A DNA stretch of 14,605 nt. Origin: Dehalococcoidia bacterium (GTDB lineage: Bacteria; Chloroflexota; Dehalococcoidia; Dehalococcoidales; RBG-16-60-22). Both the position numbers and the translations under genes were made by a program. Position 1 is the first letter of the stretch; every line of letters begins with the position of its first letter. Under the pieces are notes generated by a model, which made no database searches, was not told where the DNA came from, and worked only from the letters and a program-made list of their open reading frames with translations. The stretch spans positions 1-14,605 of the forward strand of contig JAUWLN010000029.1 in assembly GCA_030613665.1 (NCBI GenBank), written 5' to 3'. Below, one piece after another: positions 1 to 7,443 of this stretch.

Positions 1-1317
1 TGGTATAACATTCAGGCCGATTTGCCGGAGCCACTACCACCCCTACTCCATCCGGGCACCAAGGAGCCAACAATTCTTCCCCCACCCCTATTCGCCAAGG
101 CTCTCAACGAGCAGGAGTTCAGCAAGGAGCGCTGGATTGAAATCCCAGAGGAGGTGCAGGCAATATACCGCACCTGGAGACCTACCACCTTACATCGGGC
201 ACTCCGACTGGAGAAGTTTCTGGATACCCCAGCCAAGATTTTCTATAAATACGAGGGAACGAGCCAGGCTGGGAGCCACAAGCCCAATACCGCTATAGCT
301 CAGGCTTACTACAATAAGAAAGAAGGCATGAAACGCATAACTACCGAGACCGGTGCCGGGCAGTGGGGCAGTGCTCTGTCCATGGGCTGCATGTTTTTCG
401 GCCTTGAGCTAAAGGTCTATATGGTCAAGGTCAGCTACTACCAGAAGCCCTATCGCCGCGTCCTGATGGAGACCTGGGGGGCGCAATGTGTCCCCAGCCC
501 CAGTCCGGACACCGAGGTGGGGCGCCGTATCCTGGCCGAAGCCCCTGATTCCACAGGCAGCCTGGGAATTGCTATCAGCGAAGCCATAGAAGACGCCTTC
601 TCCCGCGATGATACCAAGTACTCCATAGGCAGTGTCGTCAGCCATGTCCTGCTGCACCAAACGGTAAACGGGCTGGAGACCAAGAAGCTGATGATGGAGC
701 AGGCTGACGCCTACCCTGACATCATCGTCGGCTGCGTTGGCGGCGGCTCCAACTTTGCCGGGCTGTTCCTGCCCTTTGTCAAGGACAAGCTTGACGGCAC
801 CAAGCCCGACCTGCGTATCATCAATGTAGAGCCGACAAGCTGCCCCACGATAACCAAGGGGGTTTATGCCTGGGATTACGGGGATGTTGCCGGCATGGCA
901 CCTATAGTCTTAATGCATACCCTTGGTCACACGTTTGTGCCGCCACCCGTCCACGCCGGAGGCCTGCGCTACCACGGCATGGCACCCATCATCTGTCACC
1001 TCCACAAGCTGGGATTCGTCGAGGCCCGAGCGGTGAACCAACTGGCTACTTTCGAAGCCGGGGTACAATTTGCCCGCACCGAGGGTATTATCAGCGCCCC
1101 GGAGACCAACCACGCTATCAGGGTGACCATTGACGAAGCCCTCAAGTGCAAGGAGTCCGGTGAGTCAAAGACTATCCTGCTGGCCCACAGTGGACACGGG
1201 CACTTTGATATGGCTGCCTACGATGCCTATCTCGCCGGCAAACTCGTTGATTATGAGTATCCCGAAGAAAAGGTGAAGGAGGCGCTGGCTTCATTGCCTG
1301 AGGTACCTTCCTCCTAG
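1..1317 (+). CDS. trpB: Tryptophan synthase beta chain, TrpB2 type (5' end cut by window edge)
   Basis: PLP-dependent enzyme that makes tryptophan from indole and serine. The frame is open to base 1, and the residues before the first possible start codon (a TTG at 22) read WYNIQADLPEPLPP, a typical TrpB2 N-terminus. The true start therefore lies upstream of the window. Visible motifs are EGTSQAGSHKPN with the PLP lysine at 280-282, ETGAGQWGSA, the phosphate-binding GCVGGGSNFAG, and HSGHGHFD near the C-terminus. The 438 visible codons are close to the usual TrpB2 length of about 450, so only a few residues are missing. No trpA or other trp gene is visible. TrpB2 proteins often stand alone and are thought to salvage indole or serve as the sole TrpB; that role is inferred from the family. 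The gene is followed directly by a terminator. Confidence 0.93.
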   Translation, partial: WYNIQADLPEPLPPLLHPGTKEPTILPPPLFAKALNEQEFSKERWIEIPEEVQAIYRTWRPTTLHRALRLEKFLDTPAKIFYKYEGTSQAGSHKPNTAIAQAYYNKKEGMKRITTETGAGQWGSALSMGCMFFGLELKVYMVKVSYYQKPYRRVLMETWGAQCVPSPSPDTEVGRRILAEAPDSTGSLGIAISEAIEDAFSRDDTKYSIGSVVSHVLLHQTVNGLETKKLMMEQADAYPDIIVGCVGGGSNFAGLFLPFVKDKLDGTKPDLRIINVEPTSCPTITKGVYAWDYGDVAGMAPIVLMHTLGHTFVPPPVHAGGLRYHGMAPIICHLHKLGFVEARAVNQLATFEAGVQFARTEGIISAPETNHAIRVTIDEALKCKESGESKTILLAHSGHGHFDMAAYDAYLAGKLVDYEYPEEKVKEALASLPEVPSS

Positions 1318-1330
1318 TATCCATACACGT

Positions 1331-1362
1331 GGGGGCCGGTTTATACCCGGCCCCCCTGTTTG
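1331..1362 (+). terminator. Intrinsic terminator after trpB
   Basis: A perfect 9-bp GC-rich stem (GGGGGCCGG at 1331-1339 with CCGGCCCCC at 1347-1355) and a 7-base loop are followed by the short T-rich run TGTTTGT. It lies 13 bases after the trpB stop and insulates trpB from the htrA-like gene. The T tract is poor, but the stem is very strong. Confidence 0.8.
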
Positions 1363-1388
1363 TCCCGCTTTATAAGCTATGTTACAAT
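1360..1388 (+). promoter_or_regulatory. Promoter of the htrA-like gene
   Basis: A -35 box TTGTCC (1360-1365), a 17-bp spacer and a -10 box TACAAT (1383-1388) give 4/6 and 5/6 matches to the sigma-70 consensus. Transcription would begin about 3-5 bases before the ATG at 1399, so the mRNA would be leaderless or nearly so. This agrees with the absence of a Shine-Dalgarno sequence. Confidence 0.55.
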
Positions 1389-1399
1389 TAATATTGTAA
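1382..1399 (+). promoter_or_regulatory. 18-bp palindrome, putative operator of the htrA-like gene
   Basis: TTACAAT (1382-1388) and ATTGTAA (1393-1399) form a perfect inverted repeat around TAAT. It covers the -10 box, the predicted transcription start and the A of the ATG, so a dimeric repressor bound here would block initiation. The pattern resembles operators of MarR/OhrR-like regulators, but no regulator gene lies in the window and the family assignment is a guess. Confidence 0.5.
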
Positions 1400-2547
1400 T
1401 GTGGCGAGCAAAATCCAACTTAATACTGACGCTGTTAGTTACCATTCTGGTACTGGTCCTGAGCATTGGCTGCGCCGTACCTCAGGTTGAGATAACACCG
1501 GCACCGGCGACTAGCCCAACCCCGGCACCCGCGCCGGCAGAACCCCCCATACCCATCAATCCCACCTGGACACCACCGCCCACCGCACCATCAGCAAATG
1601 CCAGCCTGACATTGCCCAACATCGCCGATGTCGTGGCCAAGGTAAAGCCGTCGGTTGTCGCCATCACCACTGAGGTGGTTTCTCTCGATTTCTTCAACCG
1701 TCCGTTCACCCAGCAGGGAGCCGGTTCCGGATGGATTCTGGATGAAAACGGCATAATTGTGACCAATAACCACGTGGTCGAAGGTGCCAGCACCATCACG
1801 GTTACCATGGATGACGGCAGCACGTTCACCGTTGACCAGAGCTCCGTTTTCACCGATGGACTGAATGACCTGGCCATCATTAAAATCGACGCTCAGGACC
1901 TGCCCGCCGTATCTGTCGGCGATTCCAACACGCTGCGGGTTGGGGAGTGGGTGGTCGCCATCGGCAACGCCCTCGGCCAGGGTATACGGGCCACCGAGGG
2001 AATAATCAGTCGTCAGGGGGTTGCCATACAGGTGGCTCCGGGGCAGACCCTGCACGACCTCATAGAGACCACGGCTGCCATAAACCCCGGTAACAGCGGT
2101 GGCCCACTGGTTGACCTGGCCGGGGAGGTGATTGGCATCACCAGCGCTAAAATCGCCACGGTTGGCGTTGAAGGCATGGGCTATGCCATCAGCACGGAAA
2201 CGGCCATTCCCATCATTGAGAAACTGGTTACCAACGGCTACGTTATTCGCCCGTGGCTGGGAGTTGTCCTTTACACCGTGGACCAGTTTGCCATCGCAAG
2301 GTATGAGCTGGCGGTAGAAAGCGGCGTACTGATAACTCAGGTGGTTCAGGACAGCCCCGCCGATAGAGCCGGACTCAAACCCGGTGATGTCATTACCCGT
2401 TTTGCCGGCAAAGAAATCGCCACTGCCGAAGATATGATAAGAGCGATTCACATCTCCGAAATCGGACAGAAAACAGCGGCAACTTACTGGCGTGGCAACG
2501 CAGAATACGATACCGAAATAACACCCATCGAGAGCCCGCCCCGTTAG
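1399..2547 (+). CDS. HtrA/DegP-like trypsin-type serine protease with one PDZ domain, membrane-anchored
   Basis: Extracytoplasmic protease of the S1C (DegP/HtrA) family that degrades misfolded envelope proteins. The ATG at 1399 is preferred to the upstream TTG at 1360, because that stretch is promoter DNA and the ATG gives a clean export signal. Residues 8-24 are hydrophobic and end in LSIGC, a lipobox-like site with Cys25, so it may be a lipoprotein. A Pro/Ala-rich linker (about residues 30-70) leads to the protease domain with the catalytic triad His125 (TNNHVV), Asp157 (LNDLAI) and Ser233 (GNSGGP). One PDZ domain follows (around SPADRAGLKPGDVI). The total of 382 residues is typical of one-PDZ HtrA proteins. 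The gene converges on ileS and the two stop codons overlap. Confidence 0.93.
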   Translation: MWRAKSNLILTLLVTILVLVLSIGCAVPQVEITPAPATSPTPAPAPAEPPIPINPTWTPPPTAPSANASLTLPNIADVVAKVKPSVVAITTEVVSLDFFNRPFTQQGAGSGWILDENGIIVTNNHVVEGASTITVTMDDGSTFTVDQSSVFTDGLNDLAIIKIDAQDLPAVSVGDSNTLRVGEWVVAIGNALGQGIRATEGIISRQGVAIQVAPGQTLHDLIETTAAINPGNSGGPLVDLAGEVIGITSAKIATVGVEGMGYAISTETAIPIIEKLVTNGYVIRPWLGVVLYTVDQFAIARYELAVESGVLITQVVQDSPADRAGLKPGDVITRFAGKEIATAEDMIRAIHISEIGQKTAATYWRGNAEYDTEITPIESPPR

Positions 2548-5500
2548 CTCAGCTTCTTAACCCCGATAGATAGCTCGTGGCCCTCTAGCTTGAAGCTTTC
2601 CGTGTAAGCCCCTTCTTCCGGAGTTCCATCTACAAGCCGCTCGGAGAGCGTTTCCTGCTTGATATAGTCGGTGAAATCGGCTACTACCTTATTTATATAC
2701 TCATCGCCCTGATAGCAGGTGGCGATATGGTCCGCTATCTCAAACCCCGCCGAGCGCCGCATCATCTGCAGACGGCGCACTATCTCACGAGCCATGCCTT
2801 CCGCCGCCAGTTCCGGGGTAATATCGATGTCCAACATTACCATCACGTCACCTTCGGAGGCAAGGGGCCACTCTTTGTGCTTTATCACCGGCATATCGTC
2901 AACCACGTCGAGCGCTTTCACGTTGACCTCTTCCATCACCTGCGGGGCAAGATGCTTGAGCGCCCGCTTCTGCCGCTCGGAGGCAACCTTGATTATTAGC
3001 CGGGACAACGGCTGGCGAACCTTGATTCCAGCCTCGCTGCGGGCAGCCCGGCCCAGGCTGGAGACCCGCATAATCAGACGGACATCAGCGGCCAGATGCT
3101 GGTCAATCTTATCCGTATCCGCCGCCGGGAAGTCAGCCAGGTGCACGCTTTCCGGCTGGTCCGGGAACACGGAGTACACCAGGTTCCGGTACATCTCCTC
3201 GGCGACAAAGGGCGTGAACGGGGCCAGCAGCTTGGACACCGTCACCAGGCACTGGTAGAGCGTCGTATAGGCGGCCAGTTTATCAGCATCATTCTCGCTC
3301 TTCCAGAAACGCCTCCGGCTCCGCCTTACGTACCAGTTCGACAGGTCGTACACGAAGGCCTCAATCTTTCTCCCTGCGCCGCTGGGGTCGTAGTTCTCCA
3401 GCCCGCCGTCAACATCAGCCACCAGCTTGTTAAGCTCGGAGATAATCCAGTGGTCAAGCTCAGAATGGGAGAGGACTCCTTTCGCGCCCGGAGTGAATTG
3501 GTCAATATTGGCATAATTGACAAAGAAGGAATAGATATTCCACAGGGTCAGCAGGAAGCGACGGGTAACCTCCGACACCATATCAGCGCTGAAACGGCGC
3601 ACGTTCCCGGGTGGCGAGGAGGTAAAGAAATACCAGCGGAGAGCATCAGCGCCGTACTTATCAATCACCGCGGATGGCTCGATGACATTCCCCTTGGCCT
3701 TGCTCATCTTCTCACCCTTGGCATCCAGGATATGTCCCAGGCAGATGCAATTCCGAAAGCAGGGACGACCGAACAGCAGGGTGGAGATGGCGTGCAGGCT
3801 GTAGAACCAGCCGCGCGTCTGGTCAACCGCCTCGCAGATATAGTCCGCCGGAAAGCGCCCGTCCTCAAGCAGTGTCTCATTCTCAAACGGATAGTGCACC
3901 TGAGCCACCGGCATGGCACCGGAGTCAAACCAGCAATCTATGACCTCGGGCACCCTTCGCATGGTGCCGCCGCACTGCGGACAGTCATAGGTCATATCAT
4001 CAACATAAGGTCGGTGCAGATCTAGCGGCTCCTTCAGGCCTTTGAAACCGGGTTTGCCTTTTAAGTCATCAACACCGCCGACACACTCCCGGTAATCGCA
4101 CGACTTACAGCGCCAGATGGGCACCGGCGTGCCCCAGTAGCGCTCGCGGGAGAAGGCCCAGTCAACATTGTTCTCCAGCCAGTCACCGAAGCGGCCGTGC
4201 TTGATATGCTCAGGATACCAGTTTATCTCGTTATTCCCGGAAATGAGGCGGTCCTTCACCGCCGTCGTTTTGATATACCAAGTCTGCTTGGCATAGTAGA
4301 GCAGTGGTGCGTCGCAACGCCAGCAGAAGGGATAGGTATGGCGAATGGTCTCGCTACGGAAGAGCAATCCCCTTTCCTTCAGTTCCTCAATCACCAGAGG
4401 GTCAGCTTCTTTGACGAACTTACCAGCAAAAGGATAAGTTCCAGTCATTTTACCTTGAAGGTTTACCGGCTGTACAAAATTCAGATCATGATACATCCCG
4501 GCTTCAAAGTCAACTTCACCAAAGGCCGGCGCCACATGCACGATACCGGTCCCATCTTCCAAAGACACGAAGTCAGCAGTAATCACTTTATAGCTTAAAC
4601 CACGACCAGTTAACGGAGAAGGACTTGGTGGCTCTTGAACTTGGAATACCGTAGTCATACGCGATACGTCACGATCGACAAAACTCCTAGGTCGTAACCT
4701 TTCCACTCCGTAATCGTGCGGATTAAAAAGAGGTTCATATTCTGCGTTCTCTAAGTAGTTTCCCGCTACCTTTTCTACTACCTTGTTATCACCCAACCCT
4801 ACAGCCTTGCGCAAAGCGTCAGCCAGAATAAGATACTCATCCCCTAATTCTATTAAAGCGTAATCAGCCTCAGGAGCTACCGCCAGGGCGGTGTTGCCCG
4901 GCAGCGTCCACGGCGTCGTTGTCCATGCCAGGAAATAGGTGTTTCTACTTAAAGCAAGATGAAACAGCCTCTGGCTTACTTCGTCTTCCCTTCCTGTAGA
5001 TAGCTGAGTCTTAAACTTTATATACACCGACGGGTCTTCGGTGTCGTCCTGATAGCCCAGGGATACCTCATGGGAGCTGAGCGACGTGTCACAGCGGGGA
5101 CAGTGGGGCGTAACTTTGTAGCCCTGATAGATTAGTCCCTTGTTCCACATCTGTTTTATCGTCCACCAGACGGTCTCAATGTAGTTGTTCTCCATGGTGA
5201 CGTAGGGATGTTCAAGGTCACACCAGTAGGCGATGCGCTCGGTCAGCGCGTTCCAGTCTTTCAGGTACCGGAAAACACTCTCACGGCAGCGAGCGTTGAA
5301 TTTGTCAATACCGTATTCCTCAATCTGTGTTTTGCTGGAAAGGCCGAGATCTCTTTCCACTTCCAGCTCCACGGGAAGGCCGTGCGTGTCCCAGCCGCCG
5401 ATGCGCGGCGTATAGTAGCCCTTCATTGCCCGGTGGCGTGGAATGATATCCTTGAAAATGCGGGAAAGAACGTGATGGATTCCGGGGCTGCCGTTGGCCG

Positions 5501-5645
5501 TGGGCGGACCTTCGTAGAGACTGAAGCGGGGGCCGCCCTTCCGGTTTTCCACACTCCGCTCAAAGATTTTGTTTTGCTTCCACCAGTGGAGGAGTTTTTC
5601 CTCAATCTGCGGAAGGTCAATCTGGCTGCTCACCGGACGGAACAT
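2544..5645 (-). CDS. ileS: Isoleucyl-tRNA synthetase, type 2, with altered GXHH signature
   Basis: Class I synthetase that charges tRNA-Ile, with editing of mis-activated valine. Its 1033 residues and the motif GWDTHGLPVELEVE fit the long, type-2 IleRS. In place of HXGH the active site reads GSPGIHH (Gly55-Ile56-His57-His58). The second signature is KMSKA (646-650). The CP1 editing domain (about residues 200-410) shows TWTTPWTLPGNTALAV-like and GTGIVHVAPAFGEVD motifs. Cys pairs at 182/185, 513/516, 521 and 555/558 suggest zinc knuckles. ATG at 5643-5645 has the Shine-Dalgarno GGGGAG eight bases upstream. The gene is controlled by a T-box leader. A Pro/Ser/Gly-rich insert at residues 339-351 and a lower GC content across CP1 are unusual. 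Type-2 IleRS enzymes generally tolerate mupirocin. Confidence 0.96.
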   Translation of the reverse strand: MFRPVSSQIDLPQIEEKLLHWWKQNKIFERSVENRKGGPRFSLYEGPPTANGSPGIHHVLSRIFKDIIPRHRAMKGYYTPRIGGWDTHGLPVELEVERDLGLSSKTQIEEYGIDKFNARCRESVFRYLKDWNALTERIAYWCDLEHPYVTMENNYIETVWWTIKQMWNKGLIYQGYKVTPHCPRCDTSLSSHEVSLGYQDDTEDPSVYIKFKTQLSTGREDEVSQRLFHLALSRNTYFLAWTTTPWTLPGNTALAVAPEADYALIELGDEYLILADALRKAVGLGDNKVVEKVAGNYLENAEYEPLFNPHDYGVERLRPRSFVDRDVSRMTTVFQVQEPPSPSPLTGRGLSYKVITADFVSLEDGTGIVHVAPAFGEVDFEAGMYHDLNFVQPVNLQGKMTGTYPFAGKFVKEADPLVIEELKERGLLFRSETIRHTYPFCWRCDAPLLYYAKQTWYIKTTAVKDRLISGNNEINWYPEHIKHGRFGDWLENNVDWAFSRERYWGTPVPIWRCKSCDYRECVGGVDDLKGKPGFKGLKEPLDLHRPYVDDMTYDCPQCGGTMRRVPEVIDCWFDSGAMPVAQVHYPFENETLLEDGRFPADYICEAVDQTRGWFYSLHAISTLLFGRPCFRNCICLGHILDAKGEKMSKAKGNVIEPSAVIDKYGADALRWYFFTSSPPGNVRRFSADMVSEVTRRFLLTLWNIYSFFVNYANIDQFTPGAKGVLSHSELDHWIISELNKLVADVDGGLENYDPSGAGRKIEAFVYDLSNWYVRRSRRRFWKSENDADKLAAYTTLYQCLVTVSKLLAPFTPFVAEEMYRNLVYSVFPDQPESVHLADFPAADTDKIDQHLAADVRLIMRVSSLGRAARSEAGIKVRQPLSRLIIKVASERQKRALKHLAPQVMEEVNVKALDVVDDMPVIKHKEWPLASEGDVMVMLDIDITPELAAEGMAREIVRRLQMMRRSAGFEIADHIATCYQGDEYINKVVADFTDYIKQETLSERLVDGTPEEGAYTESFKLEGHELSIGVKKLS
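4593..4631 (-). other. In-frame low-complexity insert in the IleRS editing domain
   Basis: These 13 codons read PPSPSPLTGRGLS, between a strand ending VFQVQE and the conserved YKVITADFVSLEDGTGIVHVAP. The peptide resembles the PSPLTGEG-like translation of short interspersed repeats that sometimes insert in frame in bacterial genes. I infer a repeat-derived insert from this resemblance. No second copy is present in the window. Confidence 0.35.
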
Positions 5646-5945
5646 TTGCTTAACTCCCCATAAAATATTAATCCCGTCCCTGAGGGACGGGAAAAGCTTA
5701 CCCGCGGTACCACCCTATTTCCCCGATTTCTCGGGGCACTTTGCCAGGACACTTTCTTAATGCCCTCGTCTCGGATAACGGCTGACGCTACCGGCCAAGT
5801 CTACTGGGTTTCAATTTCCACATAACGACCGTTCGCTTGGCGGCTCGGGAGTGATTTTCGGGAATTCGTTCACGTCTGTTTCCACCGCACCAGACTCTCT
5901 GGGTGACCGTAATCTCCCCTACTCTTCTCCGTCAAAGCCTTTACG
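5646..5945 (-). promoter_or_regulatory. T-box riboswitch leader of ileS (tRNA-Ile, specifier ATC)
   Basis: The leader RNA senses uncharged tRNA-Ile and lets transcription run into ileS when isoleucine charging is low. Read on the minus strand, it has the AGTA specifier-loop signature (GAAGAGTAGGGG), the apical AGAGAG motif (CCCAGAGAGTCTGGTG), and a specifier loop GAAAATCACTCCC in which ATC (5853-5855) is the isoleucine codon followed by A. Next come a CCCCGAGAAATCGGGG hairpin (stem III) and the T-box sequence AGGGTGGTACCGCGG (5702-5716). A terminator hairpin and the ileS ribosome binding site complete it. The anti-terminator would form when the GGG of the T-box pairs with the CCC of the terminator's first arm. 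Length and order of parts are canonical. Confidence 0.95.
5660..5691 (-). terminator. T-box-controlled terminator upstream of ileS
   Basis: CCCGTCCC and GGGACGGG form an 8-bp stem around TCA (plus-strand positions 5673-5691), followed on the minus strand by ATTAATATTTTAT. It ends transcription unless uncharged tRNA-Ile stabilises the competing anti-terminator built on the T-box at 5702-5716. Confidence 0.9.
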
Positions 5946-5950
5946 GCTAA

Positions 5951-5979
5951 AGGTTAGCACACTTGCAGAGGCAAGTCAA
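5951..5979 (-). promoter_or_regulatory. Promoter of the ileS T-box transcript
   Basis: On the minus strand, TTGACT (5979-5974, 5/6 match), a 17-bp spacer and TAACCT (5956-5951, 3/6 match) place the start near 5944, just before the T-box leader. The -35 box contains the TGA stop codon of jag. A small hairpin (ACTTGC-CTCT-GCAAGT) sits in the spacer but has no T run, so read-through from jag remains possible. Confidence 0.55.
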
Positions 5980-6482
5980 TTTGACGGCAGTATTTTCGGT
6001 ATAATGACCACCCGCCGCGCTTCATCCTCCCCGCTGCTCTCGGTGGTTACCTCCGGATGGTCCGCAAGCGTCATATGGATGACCCGCCGGTCAAAAGCAG
6101 GCATCGGCTCCAGAGCAAACGGCTCTCTCTTCTGCGTCACCTGGTCGGCAATTCTCAAGGCCATGGTCTGTAACGCATTGCAGCGGCGCTGCTTATAGCC
6201 TTCAACATCGATGACAATGGGCAGCCATACGTTCTTCTGATGACCGACGATAATCCGCACCATATACTGGAGACAGGATAAGGTCTGCCCTCTCCGGCCG
6301 ATGAGGATGCCCAGGTCATCACCTTCCACATTAAGTGTTATTGAGCTTGGTACCTCGGCATTGCTTTCCACCAGCACTTCGTGTACCGGATTCACCGAGG
6401 CCGGAATCCCCATCAGGTCAAGCAGGTTCTCCAGGGTGGCTTGTGCTACCTCAGCAACTTCGTGTTCTTCCTCGTTCATCAT
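5976..6482 (-). CDS. jag: KH-R3H RNA-binding protein (Jag/KhpB family)
   Basis: Cytoplasmic RNA-binding protein that in other bacteria works with KhpA and affects cell elongation and division. The 168 residues hold a KH domain with the GxxG loop GRRG (62-65) in LGILIGRRGQTLSCLQYMV and a C-terminal R3H domain (FDRRVIHMTLADHPEVTTES, ending EARRVVI). The separate N-terminal Jag domain found in Firmicutes proteins is absent; only about 45 acidic residues precede the KH domain. Two ATGs lie side by side (6482 and 6479), and AAAGG upstream serves either. The gene lies 8 bases after yidC, the usual yidC-jag order, and is presumably cotranscribed with it. Confidence 0.93.
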   Translation of the reverse strand: MMNEEEHEVAEVAQATLENLLDLMGIPASVNPVHEVLVESNAEVPSSITLNVEGDDLGILIGRRGQTLSCLQYMVRIIVGHQKNVWLPIVIDVEGYKQRRCNALQTMALRIADQVTQKREPFALEPMPAFDRRVIHMTLADHPEVTTESSGEDEARRVVIIPKILPSN

Positions 6483-6490
6483 GATTACCT

Positions 6491-7432
6491 TTACTTCGAG
6501 CGTTTGCCCTTCTTCGAATGGCGCTTCATCGCTCTCAGGCTCGGTTGATACCTGTCAGACGATGCGCTTCCCTTGGCTCCACCGATGTCCGCACCAACGT
6601 CGGCTCCAATATCAGACTCGTTTGCTTCGTAATCAGCCGCCTTTTCCTCAACCCTGGTAATGCGCTTTATGTATTTTTTATCCCGCCCCGTCGGTTTGTC
6701 CGCCGCCCGAGTGGACAGTCCTCCCCATCCGCCGGTGATGAAGTACTGCATGCCGATCTGAATGACATTTGAAACCACCCAGTAGAGCGCCAGTCCACTC
6801 GGGAATTGCATGGTGATGAAGGCGAACATTATTGGCATCATCCACAACATCATCCGGCTCTGCGTCTGCTGCCTGGGATCGGTCGTTTGCGGCGTAACCA
6901 TTTTCTGCGACAGCCACATCGTTCCCCCCACCAGAATCGGCAGCATCAGGTACCTGTCCGGCACCGCCAGGTCCAGCCACAGGAAGCGGCTGTTTAGCGG
7001 CACCAGAGAAAACACCTGCGGCCACGCTGCATACAGATGCCCGGAAAGTTTCAGGAAATCTTCGGGGATAACCGCCAGCACGCGGATTATAGACTGGAAG
7101 AGCGCTATCCAGACCGGCAGCTGGACCAGCATGGGTAGCAGACAGCCAGCGGGATTGACGCCGGACTCTTTATACATCCGCATCTGTTCCTGTGCCAGTT
7201 TCTGCTTGTCCTTGCCGTGTTTCTGCTGCAGCTCGGCCATCTTCGGCTGCAACTCCTGCAATGCCTTGGTTGACCTGGTTTGCTTTATGGTAAGCGGCAT
7301 CGTTATCCCGCGTACAATGATGGTCAATACGATTATCGACAGCCCAAAGTTATTGAATGAAAAGCCGGACACGACGATAAGGACATTTATCATCGGCGAC
7401 AGTATAATTAAATCCCAGATTTCGCCAACCAA
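6491..7432 (-). CDS. yidC: Membrane protein insertase YidC (Oxa1/SpoIIIJ family)
   Basis: Inserts proteins into the cytoplasmic membrane, alone or with SecYEG. The 313 residues lack the large periplasmic P1 domain of Gram-negative YidC, so it is the short Gram-positive-like form. An N-terminal hydrophobic stretch is followed by FGLSIIVLTIIVRGITMPLTIKQTRS with the conserved groove arginine at Arg41. Then come a cytoplasmic helical hairpin (LQELQPKMAELQQKHGKDKQKLAQE), the VNPAGCLLPMLVQLPVWIALFQ segment and further membrane helices. A long charged C-terminal tail ends in KKGKRSK and may contact the ribosome. The start is a TTG; GAGG overlapping the stop of the upstream gene lies 9 bases before it. 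The gaps of 11 bases upstream and 8 bases downstream indicate an operon. Confidence 0.94.
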   Translation of the reverse strand: MVGEIWDLIILSPMINVLIVVSGFSFNNFGLSIIVLTIIVRGITMPLTIKQTRSTKALQELQPKMAELQQKHGKDKQKLAQEQMRMYKESGVNPAGCLLPMLVQLPVWIALFQSIIRVLAVIPEDFLKLSGHLYAAWPQVFSLVPLNSRFLWLDLAVPDRYLMLPILVGGTMWLSQKMVTPQTTDPRQQTQSRMMLWMMPIMFAFITMQFPSGLALYWVVSNVIQIGMQYFITGGWGGLSTRAADKPTGRDKKYIKRITRVEEKAADYEANESDIGADVGADIGGAKGSASSDRYQPSLRAMKRHSKKGKRSK

Positions 7433-7443
7433 AATAACCTACC

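Noticed and set aside
22..24. TTG as the start of the TrpB2 gene
   Set aside because: The frame stays open to base 1 and the earlier codons (WYNIQAD) are conserved TrpB2 residues, so the gene starts outside the window.
1591..2451. 286-codon open frame on the minus strand across the htrA-like gene
   Set aside because: It is a shadow of the well-supported protease gene, has no recognisable domain and no ribosome binding site logic.
3096..4025. 309-codon open frame on the plus strand across ileS
   Set aside because: It lies wholly inside ileS, reads as low-likelihood protein and shows no family motif; a codon-bias shadow.
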